Assembly (NCBI GenBank): GCA_024698485.1 | Contig: JAILRC010000019.1 | Coordinates: 54,550 to 118,549, forward strand | Length of the DNA: 64,000 bases | DNA from: Lachnospiraceae bacterium | GTDB lineage: Bacteria > Bacillota > Clostridia > Lachnospirales > Lachnospiraceae | Reading direction: 5' to 3' | Shown: piece after piece, positions 26,828 through 34,420 of the stretch | Numbering within the stretch: the first letter of the stretch is position 1 | How the letters are laid out: every line of letters starts with the position of its first letter | The notes under the pieces: generated by a model | Seen by the model: only the letters and a program-made list of their open reading frames with translations | What the model was told of the DNA's origin: nothing | Database searches by the model: none | Position numbers and translations under genes: made by a program

Positions 26828-26847
26828 GTATTTTTCCTTACAGACCA
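26811..26847 (-). terminator. Terminator of the nusA-infB-ribF operon
   Basis: Stem TGGTCTGT / ACAGACCA (26817-26824 with 26840-26847) followed by six T on the minus strand. It starts seven bases after the ribF stop. Confidence 0.85.
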
Positions 26848-26854
26848 AAACTTT

Positions 26855-27409
26855 TTATTTTCCAAGCATTGCACCGACTTTTTCAAAGTTCTCTTTTCTG
26901 ATCTCTTCCCTGATCCTTGAACTGGAAACCGGACTGCCTTCAAATTCTTCTCTTTTTATCACGATCAAGTCAAAGCCCAATTCTTTGGACATCTTTTCAA
27001 GGAGACCTGTGTCTCCGGCCCTGTCTTTTCCGAATCTGAAATCGTCACCTACCACGAGAAGTCTGCAGTTCAGACGTTTTACAAGAATGTCTTTCACGAA
27101 ATCTTCCGCCGTAACGGATGCCGTATCTTTGTTGAAAGGAAAAAGAATGAGTTTATCTATTCCGAGAGAACCGAGGATCTTTTCCTTTTCTTCTTCGGTG
27201 CAGATCCTGTTTTCATTGTTCATGATCTTGCTCTCATTTTGTATGTCAAATGTAAACACACAGGATTCCAGATCTCCTTTTTCCGAGAGCAATGTTTCCA
27301 GAAGTTTTCTGTGCCCGATGTGAACGCCGTCAAATTTTCCTACGGTAACAGCCGTCCCCGGGCTTTTAAATTTTTCAAGATCTTTGATAACCAGCACTTT
27401 GTTTTTCAC
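26855..27409 (-). CDS. ribF: FAD synthetase (RibF N-terminal domain only)
   Basis: 184 residues. The nucleotidyltransferase motif GKFDGVHIGHRKLL and the segment VGDDFRFGKDRAG identify the FMN adenylyltransferase half of RibF. The protein stops after SSSRIREEIRKENFEKVGAMLGK, where bifunctional RibF proteins (about 310 residues) continue into the riboflavin kinase domain. It should therefore make FAD from FMN and rely on another riboflavin kinase. It is last in the operon, five bases after truB, and its stop is followed by a clear terminator. Confidence 0.85.
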   Translation of the reverse strand: MKNKVLVIKDLEKFKSPGTAVTVGKFDGVHIGHRKLLETLLSEKGDLESCVFTFDIQNESKIMNNENRICTEEEKEKILGSLGIDKLILFPFNKDTASVTAEDFVKDILVKRLNCRLLVVGDDFRFGKDRAGDTGLLEKMSKELGFDLIVIKREEFEGSPVSSSRIREEIRKENFEKVGAMLGK

Positions 27410-27414
27410 ATCCT

Positions 27415-28326
27415 TTACATGGACAAGAACATTTTTTCGGGCTTAAATCTTTTGTATCTTTCGTCAAAAACGTAAATGCCGCAGAAATTGCTTTCCGAAT
27501 CGTAAGCCCTGTAAGTACATGACTCTACTTCTGTAGTAATCTCCTCGGCTCTTAAGGGATTGCCATTTTTCACCAGTTTGTCAAACTCGGGTTTTGTGTA
27601 ACACTTCGGATACTCGGCAAAGTATTCATCAATGGGAAGAATGTACTTTTCAGGCTCTCCTTCCTCTGCTGCTTTTGCCACATCTGAAAGTTTAACAGCC
27701 GTTTCCAGTTCAAATCTTCCGGTCTTTTTTCTTTCCAGTTCCTTCATGCAGCCGCAGGTTCCGAGAGCCTCTCCCAGATCCCTGCAAAGACTTCTGATGT
27801 AAGTTCCTTTCCCGCAGGTTACCCTGATTCTTGCTTCTTTAAGATGACCTTCATCGTCTTTTTCAAAATCCAGAAGTTCAATGGAATAAATGGTAACCGG
27901 TCTTTTTGCCACTTCCGCAGTCCTTCCCGCTCTGGCCAGTTCGTAAAGCTTTTTGCCGTCAAGTTTTATGGCCGAATACATGGGCGGCGTCTGCATTATG
28001 TCTCCGGTAAACTTTTCGAAGACCTTTACAAGATCCTTTTCATCACAATTAACGGGAAGGGTCTTTATAACCTTTCCCGTCACATCTTCGGTATCGGTTG
28101 CGATCCCGAAAAGGGCCACAGCCTCATATATTTTTGTTTTGGCAGTTTCCATGTCGCACAGCTTCGTTGCGGAACCTATGCACACGGGGAGAACTCCCGT
28201 AGCCATGGGATCCAGGGTTCCCGTATGCCCGATGTGCTTGAAATGCAATATGCCTCTCAGCTTTGCCACCACATCATGGGATGTGAAACCCTGTTCCTTG
28301 TATATGTTTATAATTCCGTTGATCAT
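27415..28326 (-). CDS. truB: tRNA pseudouridine(55) synthase TruB
   Basis: 303 residues. The catalytic Asp is in HTGTLDPMATGVLPVCIG; CGKGTYIRSLCRDLG is the second family motif. It makes pseudouridine 55 in the T loop of tRNAs. It overlaps the rbfA stop as ATGA. Confidence 0.97.
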   Translation of the reverse strand: MINGIINIYKEQGFTSHDVVAKLRGILHFKHIGHTGTLDPMATGVLPVCIGSATKLCDMETAKTKIYEAVALFGIATDTEDVTGKVIKTLPVNCDEKDLVKVFEKFTGDIMQTPPMYSAIKLDGKKLYELARAGRTAEVAKRPVTIYSIELLDFEKDDEGHLKEARIRVTCGKGTYIRSLCRDLGEALGTCGCMKELERKKTGRFELETAVKLSDVAKAAEEGEPEKYILPIDEYFAEYPKCYTKPEFDKLVKNGNPLRAEEITTEVESCTYRAYDSESNFCGIYVFDERYKRFKPEKMFLSM

Positions 28327-28715
28327 TCCTGTCCTTCAGGCTCTTCTTCGTCTCTCTTGGGCATAGCGGCCATAACATCGTCGATCTTTTTGGACATGTT
28401 GACGCCGTATTCAATGGTCCGGTCTACGACAAAGGTGAGCTCGGGTGTATTTCTCATGTTCATGGTGTGGGCAAGCTTTCCGCGTATAAAACCCGCTGCG
28501 GAATTAAGTCCTTTAAGAGTGTTCTTCTTTGATTCATCATCCCCGAGAACACTCACCCAAACCTTACAGGTCTTGAGATCCGGGGCAACATACACATCCA
28601 CAACGCTTGTAAAAGGATCGATCCTGGGATCATGGACTTCATCGCGGATTATGGACGAAAGTTCACGAAGAACCTCCTGGCTTACGCGTATGTTTTTAAT
28701 GCTGTTCTTTCTCAT
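28323..28715 (-). CDS. rbfA: 30S ribosome-binding factor RbfA
   Basis: 130 residues with the KH-like RbfA fold; the segments VSQEVLRELSSIIRDEVHDPR and APDLKTCKVWVSVLG are typical. It acts in late maturation of the 30S subunit. It overlaps infB as ATGA and truB as ATGA, so it is coupled to both. Confidence 0.95.
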   Translation of the reverse strand: MRKNSIKNIRVSQEVLRELSSIIRDEVHDPRIDPFTSVVDVYVAPDLKTCKVWVSVLGDDESKKNTLKGLNSAAGFIRGKLAHTMNMRNTPELTFVVDRTIEYGVNMSKKIDDVMAAMPKRDEEEPEGQE

Positions 28716-31700
28716 TTTCTGGGTACCTCTACCATGGAGTAAAGCTCGATCTGATCTCCCTCAAGAAGATCGCCGAACTTCTCAAATACAAGACCGCATT
28801 CATATCCTGCATTTACTTCCTTAACATCGTCCTTGAAACGCTTAAGTGAAGCAAGATTTCCTTCGAATATGAGATCTTTGCCACGGGTGATACGAGCCTT
28901 GCAGCCACGAACGATCTTACCGTCAAGCACAAAGCATCCTGCAATGGTTCCGACCTGAGAAGCCTTGAAGGTCTGACGTACTTCCGCATGTGCAATGACC
29001 TGCTCCTCGAAGATGGGATCCAGCATGCCCTTCATGGCAGACTCAACATCGTCGATGGCATCATAGATGACACTGTAGTTTCTGAGATCGATCTGTTCTC
29101 TTTCGCAGATATCCTTTGCCGTATTATCCGCCTTAACGTTGAAGGCAATGATGATAGCATTTGAAGCTCCCGCAAGAGTGGCATCGGATTCATTTACGGC
29201 ACCTACGCCGCTGTGGATGATACGTACAGCAACCTCTTCGTTGGAAAGCTTGATGAGGGACTGCTTGATGGCTTCAACAGAACCCTGAACGTCAGCCTTA
29301 ACGATAACATTGAGTTCCTTGATGTTACCTGCCTGGATCTGTGAGAACAATCCGTCAAGCGAAAGCTTAGCCTTGGTCTCGGCAATAAGTTTCTCTTTAT
29401 TCTGAGCGATGTAAGCATTGGCAATGGCCTTTGCTTCCTTCTCGCTTGCTGTGGCAACAACGATCTCACCTGCATCGGGAACCGAGTTGAGACCCAGGAT
29501 CTCTACAGGCATTGAAGGTGTAGCCTGCTTAACTTTTTCATGCTTATCGTTGATGAGAGCACGAACCTTACCCATGGAAGAACCGATAACCACATTGTCA
29601 CCGATCTTAAGAGTACCCTTTTGTACAAGGATGGTGGCAACAGGTCCGCGACCCTTATCCAGCTGAGCCTCTACAACGATACCACGGGCCTGACGGTCGG
29701 GATTTGCTTTGAGTTCAAGAACATCAGCGGTAAGGATGATCATCTCAAGGAGCTGCTCGATGCCTTCATGTGTCTTTGCGGATACGGGAACGAAGGTGGT
29801 GCTTCCGCCCCATTCTTCGGATACGAGACCGTATTCTGTAAGTTCTCTCTTAACTCTCTCTATGTTTGCGGTGGGCTTATCGATCTTGTTGATGGCAACA
29901 ATGATCTCAACTCCCGCAGCTTTTGCATGGTTGATGGCTTCAATGGTCTGAGGCATTACGCCGTCATCTGCCGCAACAACCAGGACTGCGATATCGGTGG
30001 AATTTGCACCGCGCATACGCATAGCAGTAAATGCTTCGTGTCCGGGTGTATCAAGGAAGGTGATCTTCTGTCCGTTGATCTCGACCATATATGCACCGAT
30101 GTGCTGGGTGATACCGCCTGCTTCTCTTGAAGTAACGTTTGTGGTTCTGATGGCATCCAGAAGGGATGTTTTACCATGGTCAACGTGACCCATTACGCAG
30201 ACAACGGGAGGACGCTTAACCATCTTGCTTGCATCTTCTTCGTCTTCCTTAAGAAGCTCTGCCACCATATCAACCTTTTCTTCGTGCTCGGCGATAATTT
30301 CATATTCAAGAGCGATGTTCTCAGCCTCTTCGAAGGTGATGTCCGAGTTGAGAGAGCAGATCTTTCCTGCAAGGAAGAGTTTCTTAACGATATCGCCGCC
30401 CTTGATCTTCATCTTATCTGCAAGTTCCTGGATGGTAAGAACATCAGGGATGGTAATTGTCTTGATAGCATCTTCTTCAGGCTGTACTTTAACGGGTTCG
30501 GGCTTATGGAAAGCTCCGGCACGGTTGGGATCCTTAACGGTCTTGCCCTTCTTGCCACCCTGCATTTCATCATAATCCTCGAAACGCTTATTTGCTTTTT
30601 CTCTGTCCTTGCTCTTATCGTTTCTCCTGTTGTTCTGCTGTTTCATTGATTCAGCTATTTCAGGAGCGCCGGACCTCTTCTTGGGATCTCTGGAATGGGA
30701 TACTGGCCTTGAATCATCCTCATCCTTGCCGCCTCCGAAGCCCTGAGGTCTTGTGGAGAAACCGCTGTTACGACGATTTCCGCCGTTGTTGTCTCTCTGT
30801 CCCGAAGGAGTGCCTGTGTTGCCATAGCTTCTCTGATTCTTGTTTTCGAAAAGATTGCTGTGGCCACGGTTGTTTCCGTCGTATTTGCTGTTGACTTCCT
30901 GGAAATGATTGCGATCGGATGCGGGACGATTGCCGTTTCTCATACCGCCCTGACGATCTGCGTTTCTGTTGTCTTTCAGATCACTTCTTCTGTCGGGACG
31001 TCCGTCGTTATTGAAAGGCCTTCTTTCGCCGTTCTGAGGACGGTCGGGTCTTCTGTCTCCCATATTGGGTCTCACGGGAGCTGCATCTGCGGCACGCTTA
31101 ACAATATTGGGACGAACAGGTCCGCCCACAGTCTTGAAGACCTTCTCTGGCTGCTGAGGTTCAGCGGGCTTCTCTGCAGCTTCCGCAGCCTTTGCAGCTT
31201 CAGCGGCTTTTGTCGCAGCCCGAGCCTTTTCTGCTTCCGCCTGAGCTTTTGCCTTCTGCTCTTCAATGTTCTTTTCTATATCGGCAGCTTCCTTACGTGC
31301 CTTTGCCGCAAGTTCATCGGCTTTTGCCGCATCTTCTGCCGCCTTCTTTGCTGCCTGAGCCTTTTCAGCCTCACGCTTAGCCTGATTTTCTTTTAATTTT
31401 TCTCTCTTTAATGCTTCCAGATCCGTTTCGGATACAAAGGAACCGTGGATGAGACGATTGTCACCGTCATCACTGGAAATAACAACACCATTGATGGTTC
31501 TGGGACCGTTGCTCCTGGGACCGGCGGGACGCTGTGTTCTCTGGCCCTGAAAATTTGCGGGCTTTCTGTCCTGAGGACCGTTCAACATCTGTCTCTTCTG
31601 CTGTTGCTGCATCAGCTGTCTCTTTTCCTCGGGACCATCCAGCATCCTTCTCTGGGGCTGAGGGCTCCTGGGAGCATCTGCCATCTGTCTCTTCTGCTGT

Positions 31701-32005
31701 TGCTGCATCAGCTGTCTCTTCTCTTCTGGACCACTGAGCATCTTTCTGTGAGCGGCTCCCTGGGGAGCATCCGCAGGACGGCGCACAGGTTTCTGAGGAG
31801 CGGCCGATGTCGCTCTTGATGCTTCAGGTTTGGCGGGAGCGGCCTTTTTCTTTCCGAAATGGTCGCGCACCATCTTTATCGCATCATCCTCAATGGCATT
31901 CATGTGGCTGGCTACTTCCACGTTGTTTGCCTTGAGGAAATCGATCACTTCTTTGTTTGTAACATTAAGTTCTGCCGATAATTCGTTGATTCTTTTTTTT
32001 GCCAT
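28712..32005 (-). CDS. infB: Translation initiation factor IF-2 with long low-complexity N-terminus
   Basis: 1097 residues. The N-terminal IF2 domain ([20 protein letters not shown]) is followed by about 450 residues of low-complexity sequence: a Gln/Met/Arg part with a duplicated 13-residue unit, an Ala/Lys/Glu helix (about 200-290), and an Arg/Asn/Gly/Asp part (about 310-480). The GTPase core has [22 protein letters not shown] and NKID, followed by the domains that bind initiator tRNA. It promotes joining of the 50S subunit. The ATG shares its A with the ylxQ stop (TAATG). Confidence 0.97.
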   Translation of the reverse strand: MAKKRINELSAELNVTNKEVIDFLKANNVEVASHMNAIEDDAIKMVRDHFGKKKAAPAKPEASRATSAAPQKPVRRPADAPQGAAHRKMLSGPEEKRQLMQQQQKRQMADAPRSPQPQRRMLDGPEEKRQLMQQQQKRQMLNGPQDRKPANFQGQRTQRPAGPRSNGPRTINGVVISSDDGDNRLIHGSFVSETDLEALKREKLKENQAKREAEKAQAAKKAAEDAAKADELAAKARKEAADIEKNIEEQKAKAQAEAEKARAATKAAEAAKAAEAAEKPAEPQQPEKVFKTVGGPVRPNIVKRAADAAPVRPNMGDRRPDRPQNGERRPFNNDGRPDRRSDLKDNRNADRQGGMRNGNRPASDRNHFQEVNSKYDGNNRGHSNLFENKNQRSYGNTGTPSGQRDNNGGNRRNSGFSTRPQGFGGGKDEDDSRPVSHSRDPKKRSGAPEIAESMKQQNNRRNDKSKDREKANKRFEDYDEMQGGKKGKTVKDPNRAGAFHKPEPVKVQPEEDAIKTITIPDVLTIQELADKMKIKGGDIVKKLFLAGKICSLNSDITFEEAENIALEYEIIAEHEEKVDMVAELLKEDEEDASKMVKRPPVVCVMGHVDHGKTSLLDAIRTTNVTSREAGGITQHIGAYMVEINGQKITFLDTPGHEAFTAMRMRGANSTDIAVLVVAADDGVMPQTIEAINHAKAAGVEIIVAINKIDKPTANIERVKRELTEYGLVSEEWGGSTTFVPVSAKTHEGIEQLLEMIILTADVLELKANPDRQARGIVVEAQLDKGRGPVATILVQKGTLKIGDNVVIGSSMGKVRALINDKHEKVKQATPSMPVEILGLNSVPDAGEIVVATASEKEAKAIANAYIAQNKEKLIAETKAKLSLDGLFSQIQAGNIKELNVIVKADVQGSVEAIKQSLIKLSNEEVAVRIIHSGVGAVNESDATLAGASNAIIIAFNVKADNTAKDICEREQIDLRNYSVIYDAIDDVESAMKGMLDPIFEEQVIAHAEVRQTFKASQVGTIAGCFVLDGKIVRGCKARITRGKDLIFEGNLASLKRFKDDVKEVNAGYECGLVFEKFGDLLEGDQIELYSMVEVPRK
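31586..31720 (-). repeat. Tandem coding repeat in infB (39-bp unit, 96-bp period)
   Basis: Two identical 39-base copies (31586-31624 and 31682-31720) encode [13 protein letters not shown] twice, at about residues 96-108 and 128-140. The bases on either side are also similar (GPEE before each), indicating a recent duplication of a 32-codon unit within the disordered N-terminus. Confidence 0.85.
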
Positions 32006-32346
32006 TAATTGGACTCCTTCATGTTCTTGTCAAGGGTTAACATCTTTTTTTGAAAGCTTTTGGCAAAGCCTTCATCAATTATTGCAACAGATGAGCGTTC
32101 TTCCTTACCTATTGCGTGTCCAAGTCCCTCCTTTGTGCCGAAACAATAAACAGGCACCTTGTAAAACGAGCATTTATCGTTGAACAGTTTTTTTGTGTTA
32201 TCCGAAGCATCTTCCGCTACGATTACACAAAAAGCTTTTCCGGTCTTGACAGCCGTTTCCGTCTGAAATTCCCCGCTTTGAAGTTTTCCTGCTCTCTGCA
32301 TCAGAGAAAGCAGGGATAAGATGTTTTTTACGGAATTATTTTCCAT
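32005..32346 (-). CDS. ylxQ: L7Ae/L30e-type RNA-binding protein YlxQ
   Basis: 113 residues from the ATG at 32346 (MENNSVKNIL), 10 bases before the end of ylxR. The fold resembles ribosomal L7Ae (LMQRAGKLQSGEF, FCVIVAEDASDNTKK), a kink-turn binding family. Its precise role in bacteria is unclear. An upstream in-frame ATG (32385) would extend it further into ylxR and is not preferred. Confidence 0.9.
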   Translation of the reverse strand: MENNSVKNILSLLSLMQRAGKLQSGEFQTETAVKTGKAFCVIVAEDASDNTKKLFNDKCSFYKVPVYCFGTKEGLGHAIGKEERSSVAIIDEGFAKSFQKKMLTLDKNMKESN

Positions 32347-32608
32347 TGTTTTCCATCTCCTTGATGAGCTCATCATATACTTCATCGGGAATAGCTACGG
32401 AAAGGGATTTTGCGATCCCTCCGGATCTTCTGGCCTTTTTAAGGCACTCGGCACTGTCGCATATATATGCGCCGCGACCGTTGGCTCTTCCTGTCTTGTC
32501 GATCTTTATCTCACCCTCCGGTGTTTTAAGAACACGGATCATTTCCTTTTTGGACTTCTGTGCTCCGCACCCGGTACATTTTCTCATGGGGATCTTTTTA
32601 TCTGCCAT
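32336..32608 (-). CDS. rnpM: YlxR family RNA-binding protein (RnpM)
   Basis: 90 residues. The motif MRKCTGCGAQKSKKEMIRV and the later GRGAYICDSAECLKKA mark the YlxR family. The B. subtilis protein has been reported to bind RNase P RNA and modulate its activity, so the symbol rnpM is used by family analogy. It starts one base after the nusA stop region and is followed by ylxQ. Confidence 0.92.
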   Translation of the reverse strand: MADKKIPMRKCTGCGAQKSKKEMIRVLKTPEGEIKIDKTGRANGRGAYICDSAECLKKARRSGGIAKSLSVAIPDEVYDELIKEMENNGK

Positions 32609-32609
32609 T

Positions 32610-33746
32610 TTATACTTCCTCTTCGGGAACCTCTTCTTCAGTATAATCTACGCCGGCATCCTGTGACTCCGACTTGATATCGATCTTATAACCTGTGAGC
32701 TTGGCAGCAAGTCTTGCATTCTGACCTTCACGGCCGATGGCAAGTGAAAGCTGATAATCGGGAACAATGACCCTTGCCTTCTTTTCATCGGGATCAACGG
32801 TAACGGATACGACCTTTGCGGGGCTTAAGGAATTCTCGATAAGCACTGCGGGATCTTCGCTCCAAACGATGATATCGATCTTTTCTCCGTGAAGTTCATC
32901 CACAATGGCATTAACTCTTGTTCCGTTAACACCTACGCAGGCTCCTACAGGATCTACATTGGGATCGTGTGAATAAACGGAGATCTTTGTTCTCTGACCT
33001 GCTTCACGGGAGATGTTCTTGATCTCTACGATACCGTCTGCGATCTCTGTAACTTCTTCTTCAAAAAGTCTCTTAACAAGTTCCGGATGAGTTCTGGAAA
33101 CCGAAACCCTGGGACCCTTGGGTGAGTCCTCAACCTTTGTGACATAAAGCTTTACTCTTTCATTCTTGTAGAACTCTTCACCTTTGATCTGCTCTGTAAC
33201 GGGAAGGATCGTTTCGATCTTTCCGAGGCTTACGATGATGTTGTAATTTCCTCTGTCGGGATCCTGGAAGCACTGGATGACACCTGTGACGATGTCACGC
33301 TCCTTCATGGAGTAGCTGGAGAAAAGAGCTCTTCTTTCTTCTTCGCGGATCTTCTGAACGATGACCTGCTTTGCTTTCTGAGCTGCTTTTCTTCCGAAAT
33401 CCTTGGGTGTAACTTCAATGCTTACCGTATCGCCTGTTTCATAGGGTGCATTGAAACGGAATCTTGCTTCTTCCTTGGAGATCTCAAGATTTTCGTCCAC
33501 CACTTCATCCACAACGGTCTTTTCTTCAAACACTCTGAAGGAAGCCGTTACTGTATCAAAGCTGATCTTAATGTTATCTGTTGATCTGAACTCATCCTTG
33601 CACGCTGTAAGAAGGGAAGCTTCTATGGTTTCAAGCATTACTTCCTTTGAAATACCCTTTTCCTTCTCGATCGCCTCCAGTGCAAGATTCAGTTCATTGT
33701 TTTCTGCCGGCGCTGCCTTTGCTGTAGTTTTCTTTCTGGCTGCCAT
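32610..33746 (-). CDS. nusA: Transcription termination/antitermination factor NusA
   Basis: 378 residues: N-terminal RNA-polymerase-binding domain, S1 domain (about 135-200) and two KH domains (VGACVGVNGTRVNAIV and AIGREGQNARLAAKLTGYKI). It ends with a short acidic tail and lacks the C-terminal acidic repeats of the E. coli protein, as is normal in Firmicutes. It controls pausing and termination. It lies 37 bases after rimP. Confidence 0.97.
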   Translation of the reverse strand: MAARKKTTAKAAPAENNELNLALEAIEKEKGISKEVMLETIEASLLTACKDEFRSTDNIKISFDTVTASFRVFEEKTVVDEVVDENLEISKEEARFRFNAPYETGDTVSIEVTPKDFGRKAAQKAKQVIVQKIREEERRALFSSYSMKERDIVTGVIQCFQDPDRGNYNIIVSLGKIETILPVTEQIKGEEFYKNERVKLYVTKVEDSPKGPRVSVSRTHPELVKRLFEEEVTEIADGIVEIKNISREAGQRTKISVYSHDPNVDPVGACVGVNGTRVNAIVDELHGEKIDIIVWSEDPAVLIENSLSPAKVVSVTVDPDEKKARVIVPDYQLSLAIGREGQNARLAAKLTGYKIDIKSESQDAGVDYTEEEVPEEEV

Positions 33747-33783
33747 TTTAAATTTTCCTCCTTAAATATACGACTTTTTTATT

Positions 33784-34251
33784 TTATAAATGTACCGCAA
33801 GATTGATCTTTGCGATATTAGATCTTTCGATAGTGTGAACAACTTCGTCATCCGTGGCCAGTGTCAGTGTCTTTTCATCAAAATCCTTAAGAAAGGCATT
33901 GAATTCCTTAACACCGTCAACCGCTTTGAAAAGTTTCACTTCAACTTCCTGACCGATGCTTCTCTTGAAGTCCTTGTCTTTTTTCAGGACTCTTCCAAGG
34001 CCCGGTGAACTTACTTCAAAAATGTATGATTCCTCGATAAAATCCTGTTCATCCAGTATATCATTCATTCTTCTGCTTACGATCTCGCATTCATCCACTG
34101 TGATACCGCCGGTCTTATCGATGTAAACCCGCAGGTAATCCGTACCCGCTTCTTTCACAAATTCCACATCAACAAGTTCAAAACCCAGTTCGTCACATAT
34201 GGGAGCTGCGATCTTTTCTGTCTTTGAAATGTAATCTTCTTTTTTTGACAT
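33784..34251 (-). CDS. rimP: Ribosome maturation factor RimP
   Basis: 155 residues from the ATG at 34251 (MSKKEDYISKTEK), with AGGAG six bases upstream. The frame is open back to 34323, but that region is leader. The segments GFELVDVEF, YLRVYIDKTGGITVDECE and EVSSPGLGRVL are typical. It is needed for 30S assembly and is first in the nusA-infB operon, as in most bacteria. Confidence 0.95.
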   Translation of the reverse strand: MSKKEDYISKTEKIAAPICDELGFELVDVEFVKEAGTDYLRVYIDKTGGITVDECEIVSRRMNDILDEQDFIEESYIFEVSSPGLGRVLKKDKDFKRSIGQEVEVKLFKAVDGVKEFNAFLKDFDEKTLTLATDDEVVHTIERSNIAKINLAVHL

Positions 34252-34303
34252 CTGCTTCTCCTGTATTTTGTCCGGTAATGCATATGTTATCTTTGCAAAA
34301 GTA

Positions 34304-34327
34304 AAGAGTGGATTCGCATCCACTCTT
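34304..34327 (-). promoter_or_regulatory. Stable hairpin in the leader of the rimP-nusA operon
   Basis: Perfect 10-bp stem (34304-34313 with 34318-34327) closed by a GCGA tetraloop (GNRA type) on the minus strand. It forms about 20 bases after the predicted transcription start. The following bases are TACTTTTGC, too weak for a clear terminator, so it may be an attenuator or a 5' stabilising hairpin. Confidence 0.6.
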
Positions 34328-34351
34328 AACTAGTCAAATATATCGTATGTA

Positions 34352-34380
34352 TTTATAGCATCTAAGCCCTTGGTTGTCAA
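34352..34380 (-). promoter_or_regulatory. Strong sigma-A promoter of the rimP-nusA-infB operon
   Basis: TTGACA (34375-34380), 17-base spacer, TATAAA (34352-34357) on the minus strand, with TGC directly before the -10 box (extended -10). It lies just after the alaS terminator. Confidence 0.87.
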
Positions 34381-34391
34381 GGCTTGTAACG

Positions 34392-34419
34392 GAAAAAGTT
34401 GATTTTCTCAAACTTTTTC
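34392..34419 (-). terminator. Terminator after alaS
   Basis: 9-bp stem GAAAAAGTT / AACTTTTTC (34392-34400 with 34411-34419) directly after the alaS stop. The T-run is part of the stem, so strength is uncertain. Confidence 0.6.
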
Positions 34420-34420
34420 T

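Noticed and set aside
31586..31720. Regularly spaced repeat that could suggest a CRISPR array
   Set aside because: Only two copies, in frame inside infB, encoding the same peptide; a coding repeat.
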